A stretch of 64,000 nt of DNA, taken from positions 46,582 to 110,581 of the forward strand of contig JAFPBO010000004.1 in assembly GCA_017390475.1 (NCBI GenBank), given 5' to 3'. This DNA is from Loktanella sp. GTDB lineage: Bacteria; Pseudomonadota; Alphaproteobacteria; Rhodobacterales; Rhodobacteraceae. This document shows positions 26,742 through 35,721 of the stretch, one piece after another. Made by a program: the position numbers and the translations under genes. Below the pieces are notes generated by a model, which ran no database searches, was not told the origin of the DNA, and worked only from the letters and a program-made list of their open reading frames with translations. Positions within the stretch are counted from its first letter, which is position 1. The number at the start of each line of letters is the position of its first letter.

Positions 26742-28037
26742 ATGCACACCACTCAACTGTCAGGCACCCGGATTCGCGAAAAACGTATCGAACTGGGCTT
26801 GCGTCAGGCCGCCTTGGCCGCAGCTGTCGGGATTTCGCCATCCTATCTGAACCTGATCGAACATAACCGCCGCCGGATCGGCGGCAAGCTGATGTCGGCG
26901 CTGGCCAGTGAACTGGGCGTTGACGCCGCGACCTTGTCGGAGGGTGCAGATAGTCACCTGCTGGACCAGTTGCGCGCTGCGGCTGACCTGATCGGCGACA
27001 AGGCAGAAGTTACCCGCGCCGAAGAGCTGGCTACCCGCTTTCCTGGCTGGAGCGAGCTGATCACCTTGCAGGCCCGTCGTCTGGCAGTGCTGGAGGGACG
27101 GGTACAGGCGTTGTCCGACCGCATGGCGCATGACCCGTTTCTGGCGACGGCGCTGCATGATGTGATTTCGGCGGTGACAGCAATCCGGTCTACCGCGGCG
27201 ATTCTGGTTGGTCAGGAACAGATCGACGCCGATTGGCAACGCCGGTTCCATGAAAATATCCACACTGACAGTTTGCGGCTGGGCAAAAGCAGCGAGGCGC
27301 TGATCGCCTATCTGGAAGCCCCCGATGACGCCAGTCAGTCGCCTGAAACACCAATGGGGCAGGTCGATGCCTATCTGGCACAGAACAGCTATCATCTGCC
27401 AGCGCTGGAAAACGATGATGCCGATCTGCCCGAGGTGGTCGCGCGGTCCGGTCTGACTGGCGCGGCGGCGGTGCTGCTGGCCGGGGTCTGCAAGCAATAT
27501 GCCGATGATGCCCGCGCCCTGCCGATGGCACCCTTTGCCCAGGCCTGCCTGCAATTGGGGTATGATCCGGCCCGGCTGTCGGCAAAGTTTGGGGTGGATT
27601 TTGCCACGGTCCTGCGGCGGTTGCCCAGTCTGCCGCCCGGCATGGGCCATCCGCCGATGGGGCTGGCGGTCTGCGACGCCTCTGGTGCGCTGTTGTATCT
27701 GAAACCGGTGCCCGGTTTTGCGATGCCGGTGACAGGTGGGGCCTGCTCGCTCTGGCCGTTGTTCAGCGCGCTAAGCCGTCCCAGCCAGCCATTGCGGTCT
27801 ATGGCGGTATTGCCGGGTCCTGTCGCTTTGCCGTTGTTGTGCTATGCCATCGCGGTGCCGATCACCCAGCATCAGTTTGACATGCCCCCGGTCCTGCGCA
27901 GCTATATGCTTGTGCTGCCCGGCCCGTCCGAGGACGCGGCGCAACCTGTGCCAGTCGGCGTGTCCTGCCGGATCTGTCCGCGCGCCGATTGCACCAGCCG
28001 CCGCGAACCTGCCATCATCGGCCTAAGCACGCTTTGA
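26742..28037 (+). CDS. XRE-family regulator with ScfR-like C-terminus and a histidine-kinase DHp-like middle segment
   Basis: A 431-residue regulator. Residues ~8-62 are an XRE helix-turn-helix (IREKRIELGLRQAALAAAVG...). Residues ~135-195 align by eye with the HisKA dimerization/phosphoacceptor domain of the kinase 2.7 kb downstream: LHDVISAVTAIRS against SHELRTPMTSIRS, sharing the His (H139), acidic next residue, T-IRS, IL and later QRR/RL positions. The C-terminal part resembles short-chain acyl-CoA regulators (ScfR) and ends in the CRICPRADCTSR cysteine motif. The proline of the H-box is absent. The gene heads a cluster with a response regulator and transporter-kinase. A signalling link is inferred. 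Confidence 0.8.
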   Translation: MHTTQLSGTRIREKRIELGLRQAALAAAVGISPSYLNLIEHNRRRIGGKLMSALASELGVDAATLSEGADSHLLDQLRAAADLIGDKAEVTRAEELATRFPGWSELITLQARRLAVLEGRVQALSDRMAHDPFLATALHDVISAVTAIRSTAAILVGQEQIDADWQRRFHENIHTDSLRLGKSSEALIAYLEAPDDASQSPETPMGQVDAYLAQNSYHLPALENDDADLPEVVARSGLTGAAAVLLAGVCKQYADDARALPMAPFAQACLQLGYDPARLSAKFGVDFATVLRRLPSLPPGMGHPPMGLAVCDASGALLYLKPVPGFAMPVTGGACSLWPLFSALSRPSQPLRSMAVLPGPVALPLLCYAIAVPITQHQFDMPPVLRSYMLVLPGPSEDAAQPVPVGVSCRICPRADCTSRREPAIIGLSTL

Positions 28038-28119
28038 CAGCCCGCATCGAAAGGGTGATAGTCCGCCCAAGGGGAGCCCGCACATTGCGCGCGGTGCAAA
28101 GACATGGGGAGGCGATGAG

Positions 28120-28488
28120 ATGGGCAAGCGTGTCCTTCTGATCGAGGATGAGCCAAACATCATCGAGGCGATTTGTTTCATTCTGTCCCGCGACGGCTGG
28201 ACGGTACACACGCATGAGGATGGCCAATCCGCCATGGCCAAGGTCCTGGCCCTGCCGCCGGATATGATCATTCTGGATGTCATGCTGCCGGGGCGCAGCG
28301 GATTCGACATCCTGCGCGAATTGCGCAGCACCGATGTGACCAAGGATATCCCGGTCATGATGCTGACCGCGCGCGGACAGGAAAAGGACCGGGAACTGGC
28401 CTTGCGGCTGGGGGCGACGCATTTCATGACCAAACCATTTTCCAACAGTGAGGTGCGTGATTACGTGCGTGCCATGATGGACGCATGA
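28120..28488 (+). CDS. Single-domain response regulator (receiver only)
   Basis: A 122-residue receiver. Acidic pocket ED (9-10), phospho-acceptor D53 (IILDVMLPG), T83 (MLTARG) and K105 (MTKPF) are all intact. There is no output domain, so it probably acts by protein contact or as a phosphorelay step. A GGGGAGG site precedes ATG 28120. Its stop overlaps the start of the small membrane protein gene by 4 bp, and the SLC5-kinase follows, so this is the likely cognate receiver. Confidence 0.93.
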   Translation: MGKRVLLIEDEPNIIEAICFILSRDGWTVHTHEDGQSAMAKVLALPPDMIILDVMLPGRSGFDILRELRSTDVTKDIPVMMLTARGQEKDRELALRLGATHFMTKPFSNSEVRDYVRAMMDA

Positions 28489-28754
28489 AACCGGCCGGGA
28501 AAATGCCGGTCTTTCTGGAACGCGCCAATTACCGCCAGCGCCGTCTTGGAGATGCCGCGCGCTGTCTGCCGATGCTGGGGGCCGTGTTATGGCTGATTCC
28601 GCTTTTGTGGCAGGCCGACGGGACCGAGCCCCGGTCAAATGCCGGCACGCTGACCTATATCTTTGTGGTCTGGGTTCTGCTGATCGGGCTGGCCGCAATC
28701 CTGGCGCAGGTGCTGCGCGACGATGATGCGAAACCCGACGACGCACAACGCTGA
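28485..28754 (+). CDS. Small two-helix membrane protein between receiver and transporter-kinase
   Basis: An 89-residue protein. A basic N-terminus (MKPAGKMPVFLERANYRQRR) is followed by two hydrophobic segments (LPMLGAVLWLIPLLW and YIFVVWVLLIGLAAILAQVL), then an acidic C-terminus. Its start overlaps the response regulator stop (ATGA) and its own stop overlaps the SLC5-kinase start (TGATG), so translation of all three is coupled. The position resembles small subunits that partner SSS transporters, but I cannot assign it to a family. Confidence 0.8.
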   Translation: MKPAGKMPVFLERANYRQRRLGDAARCLPMLGAVLWLIPLLWQADGTEPRSNAGTLTYIFVVWVLLIGLAAILAQVLRDDDAKPDDAQR

Positions 28755-31426
28755 TGGTGTCGTTCAATATCCTGATTCTGGTCTCGCTCAGCTATGTTGC
28801 GGCGCTGTTCGCGGTGGCGTTTCTTGCGGAACGGCGCGCCGCGGCAGGGCGGGCGAACTGGCTACGCTCTCCGCTGATCTATACGTTGTCGCTGAGTATC
28901 TATTGCACTGCCTGGACGTTTTACGGCGCCGTGGGTTATGCCGCGCGCTCGGGTCTGGAATTTGTGACGATCTATCTGGGCCCGACGCTGGTGATGGTCG
29001 GCTGGTGGTGGCTGTTGCGGCGGCTGGTGCGAATCGGGCGGGCACAGCGGATCACCTCGATTGCTGACCTGATTTCGTCGCGCTTTGGAAAATCGCGCCG
29101 GTTGGGGGTGATTGTCACGCTGATCGCCGTGATCGCCGCGACCCCTTATATCGCCTTGCAGATCCAGTCCGTCACCCTGTCACTGGCCGTTTTTGCCGAG
29201 GCGGAAGGTGCCGCATGGACTGACGGCGATTTTGGCCGCGCCGCAATGTGGTTCGCCGCTGGGCTGGCGGTTTTTACCATTCTGTTCGGGACCCGCAATC
29301 TGGACGTCAACGAACGCCACCACGGGATCGTCATGGCCATCGCAGTTGAAGCGGTGGTCAAACTGGTCGCGCTGCTGGCGGTAGGGATTTTTGTGGTCTG
29401 GGGGCTGGGCGGCGGTCCGGCGCAGATGATGCTGGTGATCGACGCGGCTGATCTGGATCTGTGGGATCAGGATCCCAGCCGCTGGGTCGGGCTGATCTTT
29501 GTCTCGGCGGCGGCATTCATCTGCCTGCCGCGGATGTTTCAGGTCATGGTTGTCGAGAATGACGACGAAGGTCATCTGCGCATGGCAAGCTGGGCCTTTC
29601 CCACCTATCTGTTCGCGATGAGCCTGTTTGTCGTGCCCATTGCGGTGATGGGGCTGGCGATGATGCCCACAGGCAGCAACCCCGATCTGTTCGTGCTGAC
29701 TCTACCGCTCAGCCAGGGCGCCAATGGTTTGGCGATGCTGTCGTTTCTGGGTGGGTTTTCATCGGCCACCTCGATGGTCATCGTGGCGACGATTGCGCTG
29801 GCGACGATGGTGTCGAACCATATTGTCGTTCCGCTGTGGCTGGCGATGCAACCCGACCGGCAGGGGGCGATGTCTGGCGATGTGCGGCAATTGACGCTGC
29901 TGGCACGGCGGCTGTCGATAGCGGGTTTGCTGGCGCTGGGCTTTGTCTATTACCGATTGTCGGGGGGTGGTACGGCATTGGCGGCGATCGGCCTGATCTC
30001 TTTTGCCGGATCGGTCCAGGTGTTGCCCGCGCTGGTTGGCGGGATTTTCTGGCGTGGCGCGACACGGCCCGGGGCCGCTGCGGCCCTGCTGACCGGGCTG
30101 GTGATCTGGCTCTGGACCATGTTTCTGCCCAGCTTTGGCCCCGGTGCGGTGATCCCCGTCGGTGTGCTGGAATCCGGGCCGTTCGGCATTGGCTGGCTGC
30201 GGCCACAGGCACTGTTCGGAATCGCGGGGATTGACCCGCTGGTACATGGGCTGCTGTGGTCGATGTTGCTGAACTCTGCAGCCTTGATCGGGGTGTCGCT
30301 GGCGACGTTTCCGACGCCGCTGGAACGGTTGCAGGGCGCACAATTCGTGAATGTCTTTGATCGTTCACCAAGCGCGCGGACCTGGTCAAGGTCCGTGGCG
30401 GATGCCGAGGATTTGCTACTGATGTCACAACGCATCATCGGCAGCGCCGAAGCACAGCGGGTCTTTGCCCGCGAGGCGATCCAGCAAGGCACCCCCGGTC
30501 AATTGCCCAAGGCGACGCCTGATTTCGTGGCACGGTTGGAACGTGAACTGGCGGGGTCTGTCGGTGCCGCCACCGCCCATGCGATGATCGGCCAGTTGAC
30601 CGGCGGTAGCGGCGTGTCGGTCGAAGATCTGATCGCGGTGGCCGATGAGGCCGCGCAGATCCTGGAATATTCCAACCGGCTTGAAGCGAAATCTGCCGAA
30701 CAGGAGGCCACCGCCCGCGCCCTGCGCGACGCCAATGCCAAGCTGACGGCGCTGTCGATCCAGAAAGACGCATTTCTGAGCCAGATCAGCCATGAATTGC
30801 GCACGCCGATGACCTCTATCCGGTCATTTTCGGAAATTCTGCGTGATGCAGATATGTCGGCCGCCGATCAGCGCCGCTATGCCGGGATTATTCTGGAGGA
30901 ATCGATCCGCCTGTCGCGGCTGCTGGATGATCTGCTGGACCTGTCGGTGCTGGAAAACGGACAGGTCGTGCTGCGTCGGCAGACCGGGCAATTGTCGGAC
31001 CTGCTTGACCGGGCAGTGGCGGCGGCGGGCCTGCATGACCGCAATCTGACCGTGCTGCGCGATGCCGGGGCCGAGGACATCCAGATCACCACCGACCTTG
31101 ACCGGCTGGTACAGGTCTTTATCAACCTGATTTCGAATGCTGCGAAATATTGCGATGCGAAAATGCCCGCGCTGACGATCCGGGTCAGCAGCGCCCAAGG
31201 CCAGCACCGGATTGATTTTCTGGACAACGGGATCGGAATCGCCGCGCAGAACCAGGAACTGATTTTTGAGAAATTTTCCCGTCTGGCCGATGAATCAAAG
31301 GCTGGCGGTGCGGGGCTTGGTCTGGCGATCTGCCGCGAGATCATGCACCGGCTGGATGGCGACATCATCTATCTGCCCGGCACCTCCGGCACGGCGTTCC
31401 GTGTGACCTTGCCTGCCGCCCCTTAG
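28754..31426 (+). CDS. SLC5/SSS transporter-like sensor histidine kinase (CbrA/CrbS-like)
   Basis: An 890-residue fusion. Residues 1 to ~510 form a sodium:solute symporter domain with about 12-13 membrane segments (SLSIYCTAWTFYGAVGYAA is SSS-like). HisKA follows with ISHELRTPM (H680), then the ATPase domain: N-box FINLISNAAKY, DNGIGIA and GAGLGLAICREIM. Similar architecture occurs in CbrA and CrbS, which sense nutrients such as histidine or acetate. There is no receiver in the protein; the upstream single-domain receiver is the probable partner. Ligand unknown. Confidence 0.9.
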   Translation: MVSFNILILVSLSYVAALFAVAFLAERRAAAGRANWLRSPLIYTLSLSIYCTAWTFYGAVGYAARSGLEFVTIYLGPTLVMVGWWWLLRRLVRIGRAQRITSIADLISSRFGKSRRLGVIVTLIAVIAATPYIALQIQSVTLSLAVFAEAEGAAWTDGDFGRAAMWFAAGLAVFTILFGTRNLDVNERHHGIVMAIAVEAVVKLVALLAVGIFVVWGLGGGPAQMMLVIDAADLDLWDQDPSRWVGLIFVSAAAFICLPRMFQVMVVENDDEGHLRMASWAFPTYLFAMSLFVVPIAVMGLAMMPTGSNPDLFVLTLPLSQGANGLAMLSFLGGFSSATSMVIVATIALATMVSNHIVVPLWLAMQPDRQGAMSGDVRQLTLLARRLSIAGLLALGFVYYRLSGGGTALAAIGLISFAGSVQVLPALVGGIFWRGATRPGAAAALLTGLVIWLWTMFLPSFGPGAVIPVGVLESGPFGIGWLRPQALFGIAGIDPLVHGLLWSMLLNSAALIGVSLATFPTPLERLQGAQFVNVFDRSPSARTWSRSVADAEDLLLMSQRIIGSAEAQRVFAREAIQQGTPGQLPKATPDFVARLERELAGSVGAATAHAMIGQLTGGSGVSVEDLIAVADEAAQILEYSNRLEAKSAEQEATARALRDANAKLTALSIQKDAFLSQISHELRTPMTSIRSFSEILRDADMSAADQRRYAGIILEESIRLSRLLDDLLDLSVLENGQVVLRRQTGQLSDLLDRAVAAAGLHDRNLTVLRDAGAEDIQITTDLDRLVQVFINLISNAAKYCDAKMPALTIRVSSAQGQHRIDFLDNGIGIAAQNQELIFEKFSRLADESKAGGAGLGLAICREIMHRLDGDIIYLPGTSGTAFRVTLPAAP

Positions 31427-31477
31427 GGGAAAAGTAACCTCTGGCGTGGTAGGGTCGGGCAAACCGATGGCAGGCGC

Positions 31478-32470
31478 ATGACTGAACGTTCTCATATCTC
31501 CATTCTGCGACGAATGGCGGGGCTGGCCGTTGGCCCGGCCCCAGCCAGCCCGTTGACGACATCGCGCGCGGTGCGGCTGGCGCTCGTCACGGCGGCCAGT
31601 GATGCGGGTGGTCTGGTCCTGAATGTTGCCAGTACCGGCGATGAATCGGGCAAGCTGGATGAAATTCTGGCCCAGCTGGACCCCGGCTTGCTGCTGATTG
31701 GTCTGTACCGCCATGCTCAGCTGGCGGGGTTCGTGGCGGTCGACATGCAGTTGCGCGCTGCTGTTCTGGAAATGCAGACAATGGGGCAGCTGCTGGATCG
31801 CACCGCCGAGGACCGGCCACCCACCGGCACGGACAAGGCGCTTTGCGATCCGCTGGTGGCGGCTTTTGTGACAGCATTGCCTGCGGCTGTGATCGGGACC
31901 AGCTATGTAGGTTGGGTTGATGATGTCACGCCGGGCGACAGGCTCGCCGATATCCGCGCCGCAGGATTGCAGTTGCGCGACGGCGACTACCGCTTGTTGC
32001 GGATGATTGTGGATCTGGGTGCGGGGGACCGGCAGGGGGCGGTGCTGTTGGTGCTGCCATTGCTCGCGCAAACGACGGACCCTGTCATCGCGATCACGCA
32101 ACCTGCCGACTGGCAAACGGCGCTTGCCGCTGCGGTGGAGGTTGCGCCCGCCAGTCTGACAGCGCGATTGCACCGATTCACGCTGCCGCTGGGGCAGGCG
32201 CAGGCCCTGAAAGCAGGGCAGGTGCTGACCTTGCCGGGTTGCACCGTCACATCGGTCCGACTGATCGCGCCGGATGGCCACAGCGTTGCGCGCGCGAAGC
32301 TTGGGCAGATGGGCGGCAAACGCGCTGTGCGCATCACGCTGGAAAAGAGCGAAAACATGCATGAACTGGTTGTGGATGGCGGGGACGAATTGCAGCACAC
32401 GCTGCCGATGGACATCGGGCTGCCGGAGGCAGAGGATAAGTTGGACGCAGATCAGGACAGTGGCACGTAA
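31478..32470 (+). CDS. FliM/FliN-type SpoA-domain protein
   Basis: A 330-residue protein. The C-terminal ~70 residues resemble the FliN/FliM SpoA fold: FTLPLGQAQALKAGQVLTLPG, then ARAKLGQMGGKRAVRI. The N-terminal two thirds are not recognisable beyond a FliM-like length. SpoA domains build flagellar C-rings and type III secretion sorting platforms. No flagellar operon is present here. The gene follows the SLC5-kinase by 51 bp on the same strand. The family call is moderate. Confidence 0.65.
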   Translation: MTERSHISILRRMAGLAVGPAPASPLTTSRAVRLALVTAASDAGGLVLNVASTGDESGKLDEILAQLDPGLLLIGLYRHAQLAGFVAVDMQLRAAVLEMQTMGQLLDRTAEDRPPTGTDKALCDPLVAAFVTALPAAVIGTSYVGWVDDVTPGDRLADIRAAGLQLRDGDYRLLRMIVDLGAGDRQGAVLLVLPLLAQTTDPVIAITQPADWQTALAAAVEVAPASLTARLHRFTLPLGQAQALKAGQVLTLPGCTVTSVRLIAPDGHSVARAKLGQMGGKRAVRITLEKSENMHELVVDGGDELQHTLPMDIGLPEAEDKLDADQDSGT

Positions 32471-32499
32471 TCCGGTCGTGACCCCGTTGACCAAAAGGT

Positions 32500-33426
32500 T
32501 TACACACCGTCAGGTGACGGCACCTTGTCGTCGGGAACCTTTATTCTGCCTGATGAGATGGCAACCGCACTGCCGCTGATCCGCACCTCGGACAATGTTG
32601 CATCGGTCATTGCGACGACGGCTTTTATCGTTGACGGGCGCCCCATTTCCACGCCTTGTGTGACGCTGAACCGTGTTTCTTTGCCACGACAATGGCCGTG
32701 ATGCGCGAGAAGGCCCGCAAATGTCACAACAGCGGAACCCGTAGCGGGATCTTCAGGGGTTCCGCCGGCGGGCGAGAACATCCGCGCCCGAAACCCCTGT
32801 TCCTCGTCAGGTACGAAAAGCCAGGCGCTGATCGTACGGGCCTGCGTCGTCAATTTCTCCCACGCGGACCCCATCGGTCTGGCGCGCGCAAGTGCGTCGC
32901 GCGTGGCAACCGGAATCAGCAGGTAAGACGGCCCGGCCTCCCAGGCTTCGGGGGCCGTAATGATCGCGTTGCCGATGTCACCGGCCTCCAGCCCAAGGGC
33001 CTGGGCGATCAGCGATATGTCATCTATCTTTCTGCAAAGTTGCGGCAGAACTGGTGCGCAGAATTCAGCCGACAGAACACCATTGAGGCGTTGCACAATC
33101 ACCGGCACCAGCCCTGCGGCTTCTTCCAGGACCATCTGTGTTCTGGCGTCGTTTTGCTTTTCAGCCAGACCTGACAGATAGATCGCGCAACCGATGGTCG
33201 GATGCCCGGCAAAGGGGATCTCTGCCGTCGGGAAAAAGATGCGCACTTTCGCCCGATGCGCAGGATCGTCGGGCGGCATGACAAAAATCGTCTCGGACAG
33301 GTTCAGTTCGCGGGCGAGTGTTTGCATCTGATATGTTGAAAGCCCCGCCGCATCCGGCACGATCGCCAAAGGGTTGCCGGAAAACGGGGTGTCGGTGAAC
33401 ACATCAAAAGTAATCAAATCGCGCAA
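32500..33426 (-). CDS. PhzF-family isomerase/epimerase-like protein
   Basis: A 308-residue protein of the PhzF/diaminopimelate-epimerase fold. The N-terminus FDVFTDTPFSGNPLAIV, the catalytic glutamate in LNLSETIFV (E45), AGHPTIGCA and GTPEDPATGSA are all typical. Full length for the family. Substrate unknown; most members outside phenazine clusters are uncharacterised. It lies downstream of the sulfur operon with 24 bp between, so it could be read through from it. Confidence 0.9.
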   Translation of the reverse strand: MRDLITFDVFTDTPFSGNPLAIVPDAAGLSTYQMQTLARELNLSETIFVMPPDDPAHRAKVRIFFPTAEIPFAGHPTIGCAIYLSGLAEKQNDARTQMVLEEAAGLVPVIVQRLNGVLSAEFCAPVLPQLCRKIDDISLIAQALGLEAGDIGNAIITAPEAWEAGPSYLLIPVATRDALARARPMGSAWEKLTTQARTISAWLFVPDEEQGFRARMFSPAGGTPEDPATGSAVVTFAGLLAHHGHCRGKETRFSVTQGVEMGRPSTIKAVVAMTDATLSEVRISGSAVAISSGRIKVPDDKVPSPDGV

Positions 33427-33450
33427 GATGCAGGTCCTTTGTCGCAGGTT

Positions 33451-33879
33451 TTATTGCGGTTTCGCCAACCCGTCCAACTGCCCGCGCATCCCCGCCAGAT
33501 CATAGCCCGCTTTGGCCGTGGCCTCGATGATCGCATCGGTCAGCATCTGCCCTGCTTGCCCCAGTGACCAGACAATCGACGACCGCGTGCCCGATGCGCA
33601 ATAGGCCAGCACTGGCCCGGATGAATTTTCTGCCGCTGCCATTTGCGCCGTGACCATATCCATATTCAGCGTCTGATGCGTGACTGGATTCACCGTGAAG
33701 CTGATCCCTGCTGCCTTGGCCGCCGCTTCAATTGCGGCGGCCTGATGCGATGGTGGCACCTCGGCATCGGGCCTGTTGCAGATGATCGTCGTGAAACCGG
33801 CCTCGGCAATCGCGGGGATGTCCTCGGCGCTGATCTGCGGGCTGACGGCGTAATCGGGGGTGATGTGGCGGATATCCAT
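33451..33879 (-). CDS. TIGR01244-type sulfurtransferase/phosphatase (Blh N-domain-like)
   Basis: A 142-residue protein with a dual-specificity-phosphatase-like fold and active site YCASGTRS (CxxGxRS). Its relatives (the N-terminal domain of Blh, DUF442) occur with persulfide dioxygenases and rhodaneses and are thought to handle sulfane sulfur. It is the fourth gene of a minus-strand unit: dioxygenase, two YeeE/YedE genes, then this one. Sulfur-transfer function is inferred from context. Confidence 0.88.
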   Translation of the reverse strand: MDIRHITPDYAVSPQISAEDIPAIAEAGFTTIICNRPDAEVPPSHQAAAIEAAAKAAGISFTVNPVTHQTLNMDMVTAQMAAAENSSGPVLAYCASGTRSSIVWSLGQAGQMLTDAIIEATAKAGYDLAGMRGQLDGLAKPQ

Positions 33880-33889
33880 GATCGTCCTC

Positions 33890-34321
33890 TTATGTTGCAG
33901 GCAAGGCGCTGTCGAAATGCGCGCGCAGGCCCGGTGTCAACACCATACCTGCCAGCATCGCGACCAGAAAGACAAGACCGCCAATACCGCCATATGAAAG
34001 CGATGCGATTGCAGGTCCTGGGCAAAGCCCGGCAAGCCCCCAGCCCATCCCGAACATTACCGATCCGATCACCAGATTGCGCCCGATCCGTGGTTCCGGC
34101 GGGGTGGGAAAGGCGGCAGCCAACACCGGTTTGCGCCCGATAGTGTAACGCCATGCGATAGCCATTGGAATAATCGCGCCACCCATGACAAAGGCCAGCG
34201 TCGGGTCCCAATCGCCGAAGACATCCAGCCAGCCCTGCACCTTGTTGGTGTCGGTCATGCCAGAGATCAGCAGGCCCAGCCCGAACAGCCCGCCAGTCAC
34301 AAAAGAAACAACAGCGCGCAT
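33890..34321 (-). CDS. YeeE/YedE-type sulfur transporter subunit (DUF6691-like)
   Basis: A 143-residue membrane protein with about four helices. GGLFGLGLLISGMTD and GMGWGLAGLCPGPAIASL (conserved Cys-Pro-Gly) are typical of the YedE half-transporters that import thiosulfate or related sulfur species. ATG 34321 overlaps the stop of the upstream half by one base, so the pair forms one transporter; the frame to 34510 is antisense-like and rejected. Confidence 0.9.
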   Translation of the reverse strand: MRAVVSFVTGGLFGLGLLISGMTDTNKVQGWLDVFGDWDPTLAFVMGGAIIPMAIAWRYTIGRKPVLAAAFPTPPEPRIGRNLVIGSVMFGMGWGLAGLCPGPAIASLSYGGIGGLVFLVAMLAGMVLTPGLRAHFDSALPAT

Positions 34322-34746
34322 CAGATCACCCCCAATACATGTTTGAACAAGACCATCGTCAGGCCGCCGGCACCGATATAGAACGCCGTTGCCACGATCC
34401 CGCGCAGCGACAGCCGCGAAATCCCGCAGACCCCATGCCCGGATGTGCAGCCATTGGCGAGCCTTGTGCCGATGCCCACCAACAAACCGGCGGCGATGAT
34501 GATTACCCAATTGCCCGTCAAATTGGTCTCTGACCCGCCCATCGCCAGGGCTGCGATGGCAGGCACGGTGACCAGCCCGGCGATCAGCGCCGCGCGTTCG
34601 GCCCAGTCACTGCGCCCGCTGCCATCGACAAGCCCACCGATAATGCCAGAGGCCCCCATGACGCGGCCATTGACCAGCAGGAACAATGCCCCCGCCAGCC
34701 CGATCAGCCCACCGCCGATCAGGCCCATGATCCAGTCGTATTGCAT
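34321..34746 (-). CDS. YeeE/YedE-type sulfur transporter subunit
   Basis: A 141-residue membrane protein with four hydrophobic segments and the signature NGCTSGHGVCGISRLS, whose cysteines are thought to relay sulfane sulfur or thiosulfate across the membrane. It pairs with the following half (one-base overlap). It lies 23 bp downstream of the persulfide-dioxygenase-like gene. Confidence 0.93.
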   Translation of the reverse strand: MQYDWIMGLIGGGLIGLAGALFLLVNGRVMGASGIIGGLVDGSGRSDWAERAALIAGLVTVPAIAALAMGGSETNLTGNWVIIIAAGLLVGIGTRLANGCTSGHGVCGISRLSLRGIVATAFYIGAGGLTMVLFKHVLGVI

Positions 34747-34769
34747 TGTCTTTCCTTACCTTTTCATGG

Positions 34770-35633
34770 TCAAAGCTGGTTGATCGGCACTTTGAAATAG
34801 CGCGTGCCATTGTCTTCGGGTTCCGGCAGGTTGCCAGCGCGCATATTGGTCTGCAGCGATGGCAGGATCAGCCGGGGCATCCCCAACTTCGCATCGCGGG
34901 TGGTGCGCATGGATACGAATTCCTCCAGCGGTTTGCCCGCGCCGACATGCACATTCATCGCCTTTTGTTCGCCGACGGTGGTTTCCCAGGCAAATTCATC
35001 GCGTCCCGGTGCCTTGTAATCATGGCCGACGAAAATCCGGGTTTCGTCGGGCAGGGACAGGATTTTCTGGATCGAATGATACAGATCCGTTGCCGAGCCG
35101 CCGGGGAAATCACAGCGCGCAGTACCGAAATCGGGCATGAACAGCGTGTCTCCGACAAAGGCGGCATCGCCGACCACATAGGTCAGGCAGGCGGGTGTGT
35201 GGCCGGGTGTATGCAGCACGTCGGCGCGCATCTGGCCGATATGGAACGTGTCGCCTTCGGCGAATAACGCGTCAAATTGCGACCCGTCGCGCTGAAATGC
35301 AGTGCCTTCGTTGAAAATCTTGCCGAATGTGTTCTGCACCACGGTGATATTGGCCCCGATCCCGATCTTGCCGCCCAGATGGTCCTGCAGATAGGGCGCG
35401 GCGGACAGATGGTCGGCATGCACATGGCTTTCGAGAATCCAAGCCACTGTCAGCCCCTGGTCTTTCACCCAGGCGATGATCGCATCAGCCGATGTTGTAT
35501 CGGTGCGCCCGGCGGCGGGGTCATAATCAAGAACCGAGTCCACAATCGCGCAGGCGCTGCCTTGTGGTTCGCGCACAACATAGGAAATCGTATTGGTGGC
35601 GTCGTCGAAAAAGGCTTTCACGTTGGGTTTCAT
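34770..35633 (-). CDS. MBL-fold persulfide dioxygenase-like protein
   Basis: A 287-residue metallo-beta-lactamase-fold enzyme. The metal motif is ESHVHADHLSAA (HxHxDH), with HTPACLTY, FVGDTLFMPDFGT and FVGHDYKAPGRDE further on. This matches the ETHE1/Blh persulfide dioxygenases that oxidise glutathione persulfide to sulfite. It is first in the operon behind a 20-bp operator and divergent from a persulfide-sensor-like regulator gene, which supports a role in sulfide/persulfide detoxification. Confidence 0.9.
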   Translation of the reverse strand: MKPNVKAFFDDATNTISYVVREPQGSACAIVDSVLDYDPAAGRTDTTSADAIIAWVKDQGLTVAWILESHVHADHLSAAPYLQDHLGGKIGIGANITVVQNTFGKIFNEGTAFQRDGSQFDALFAEGDTFHIGQMRADVLHTPGHTPACLTYVVGDAAFVGDTLFMPDFGTARCDFPGGSATDLYHSIQKILSLPDETRIFVGHDYKAPGRDEFAWETTVGEQKAMNVHVGAGKPLEEFVSMRTTRDAKLGMPRLILPSLQTNMRAGNLPEPEDNGTRYFKVPINQL

Positions 35634-35675
35634 ATTGATTCTCCTTCATGAACAGACAATAAGAGTTCTGATGAA

Positions 35676-35700
35676 ACATTTCAATGTTGAAATGTATAAT
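35676..35700 (+). promoter_or_regulatory. SqrR/BigR-like operator overlapping a -10 box
   Basis: A perfect 20-bp palindrome (half-site ACATTTCAAT at 35676-35685, its complement to 35695) is centred between the divergent dioxygenase operon and the ArsR gene. A consensus TATAAT (35695-35700) overlaps its right edge, 22 bp before the regulator start. Binding here would repress both directions, giving autoregulation. Confidence 0.75.
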
Positions 35701-35721
35701 AAAGCCCGATAGAGTGCTGCC

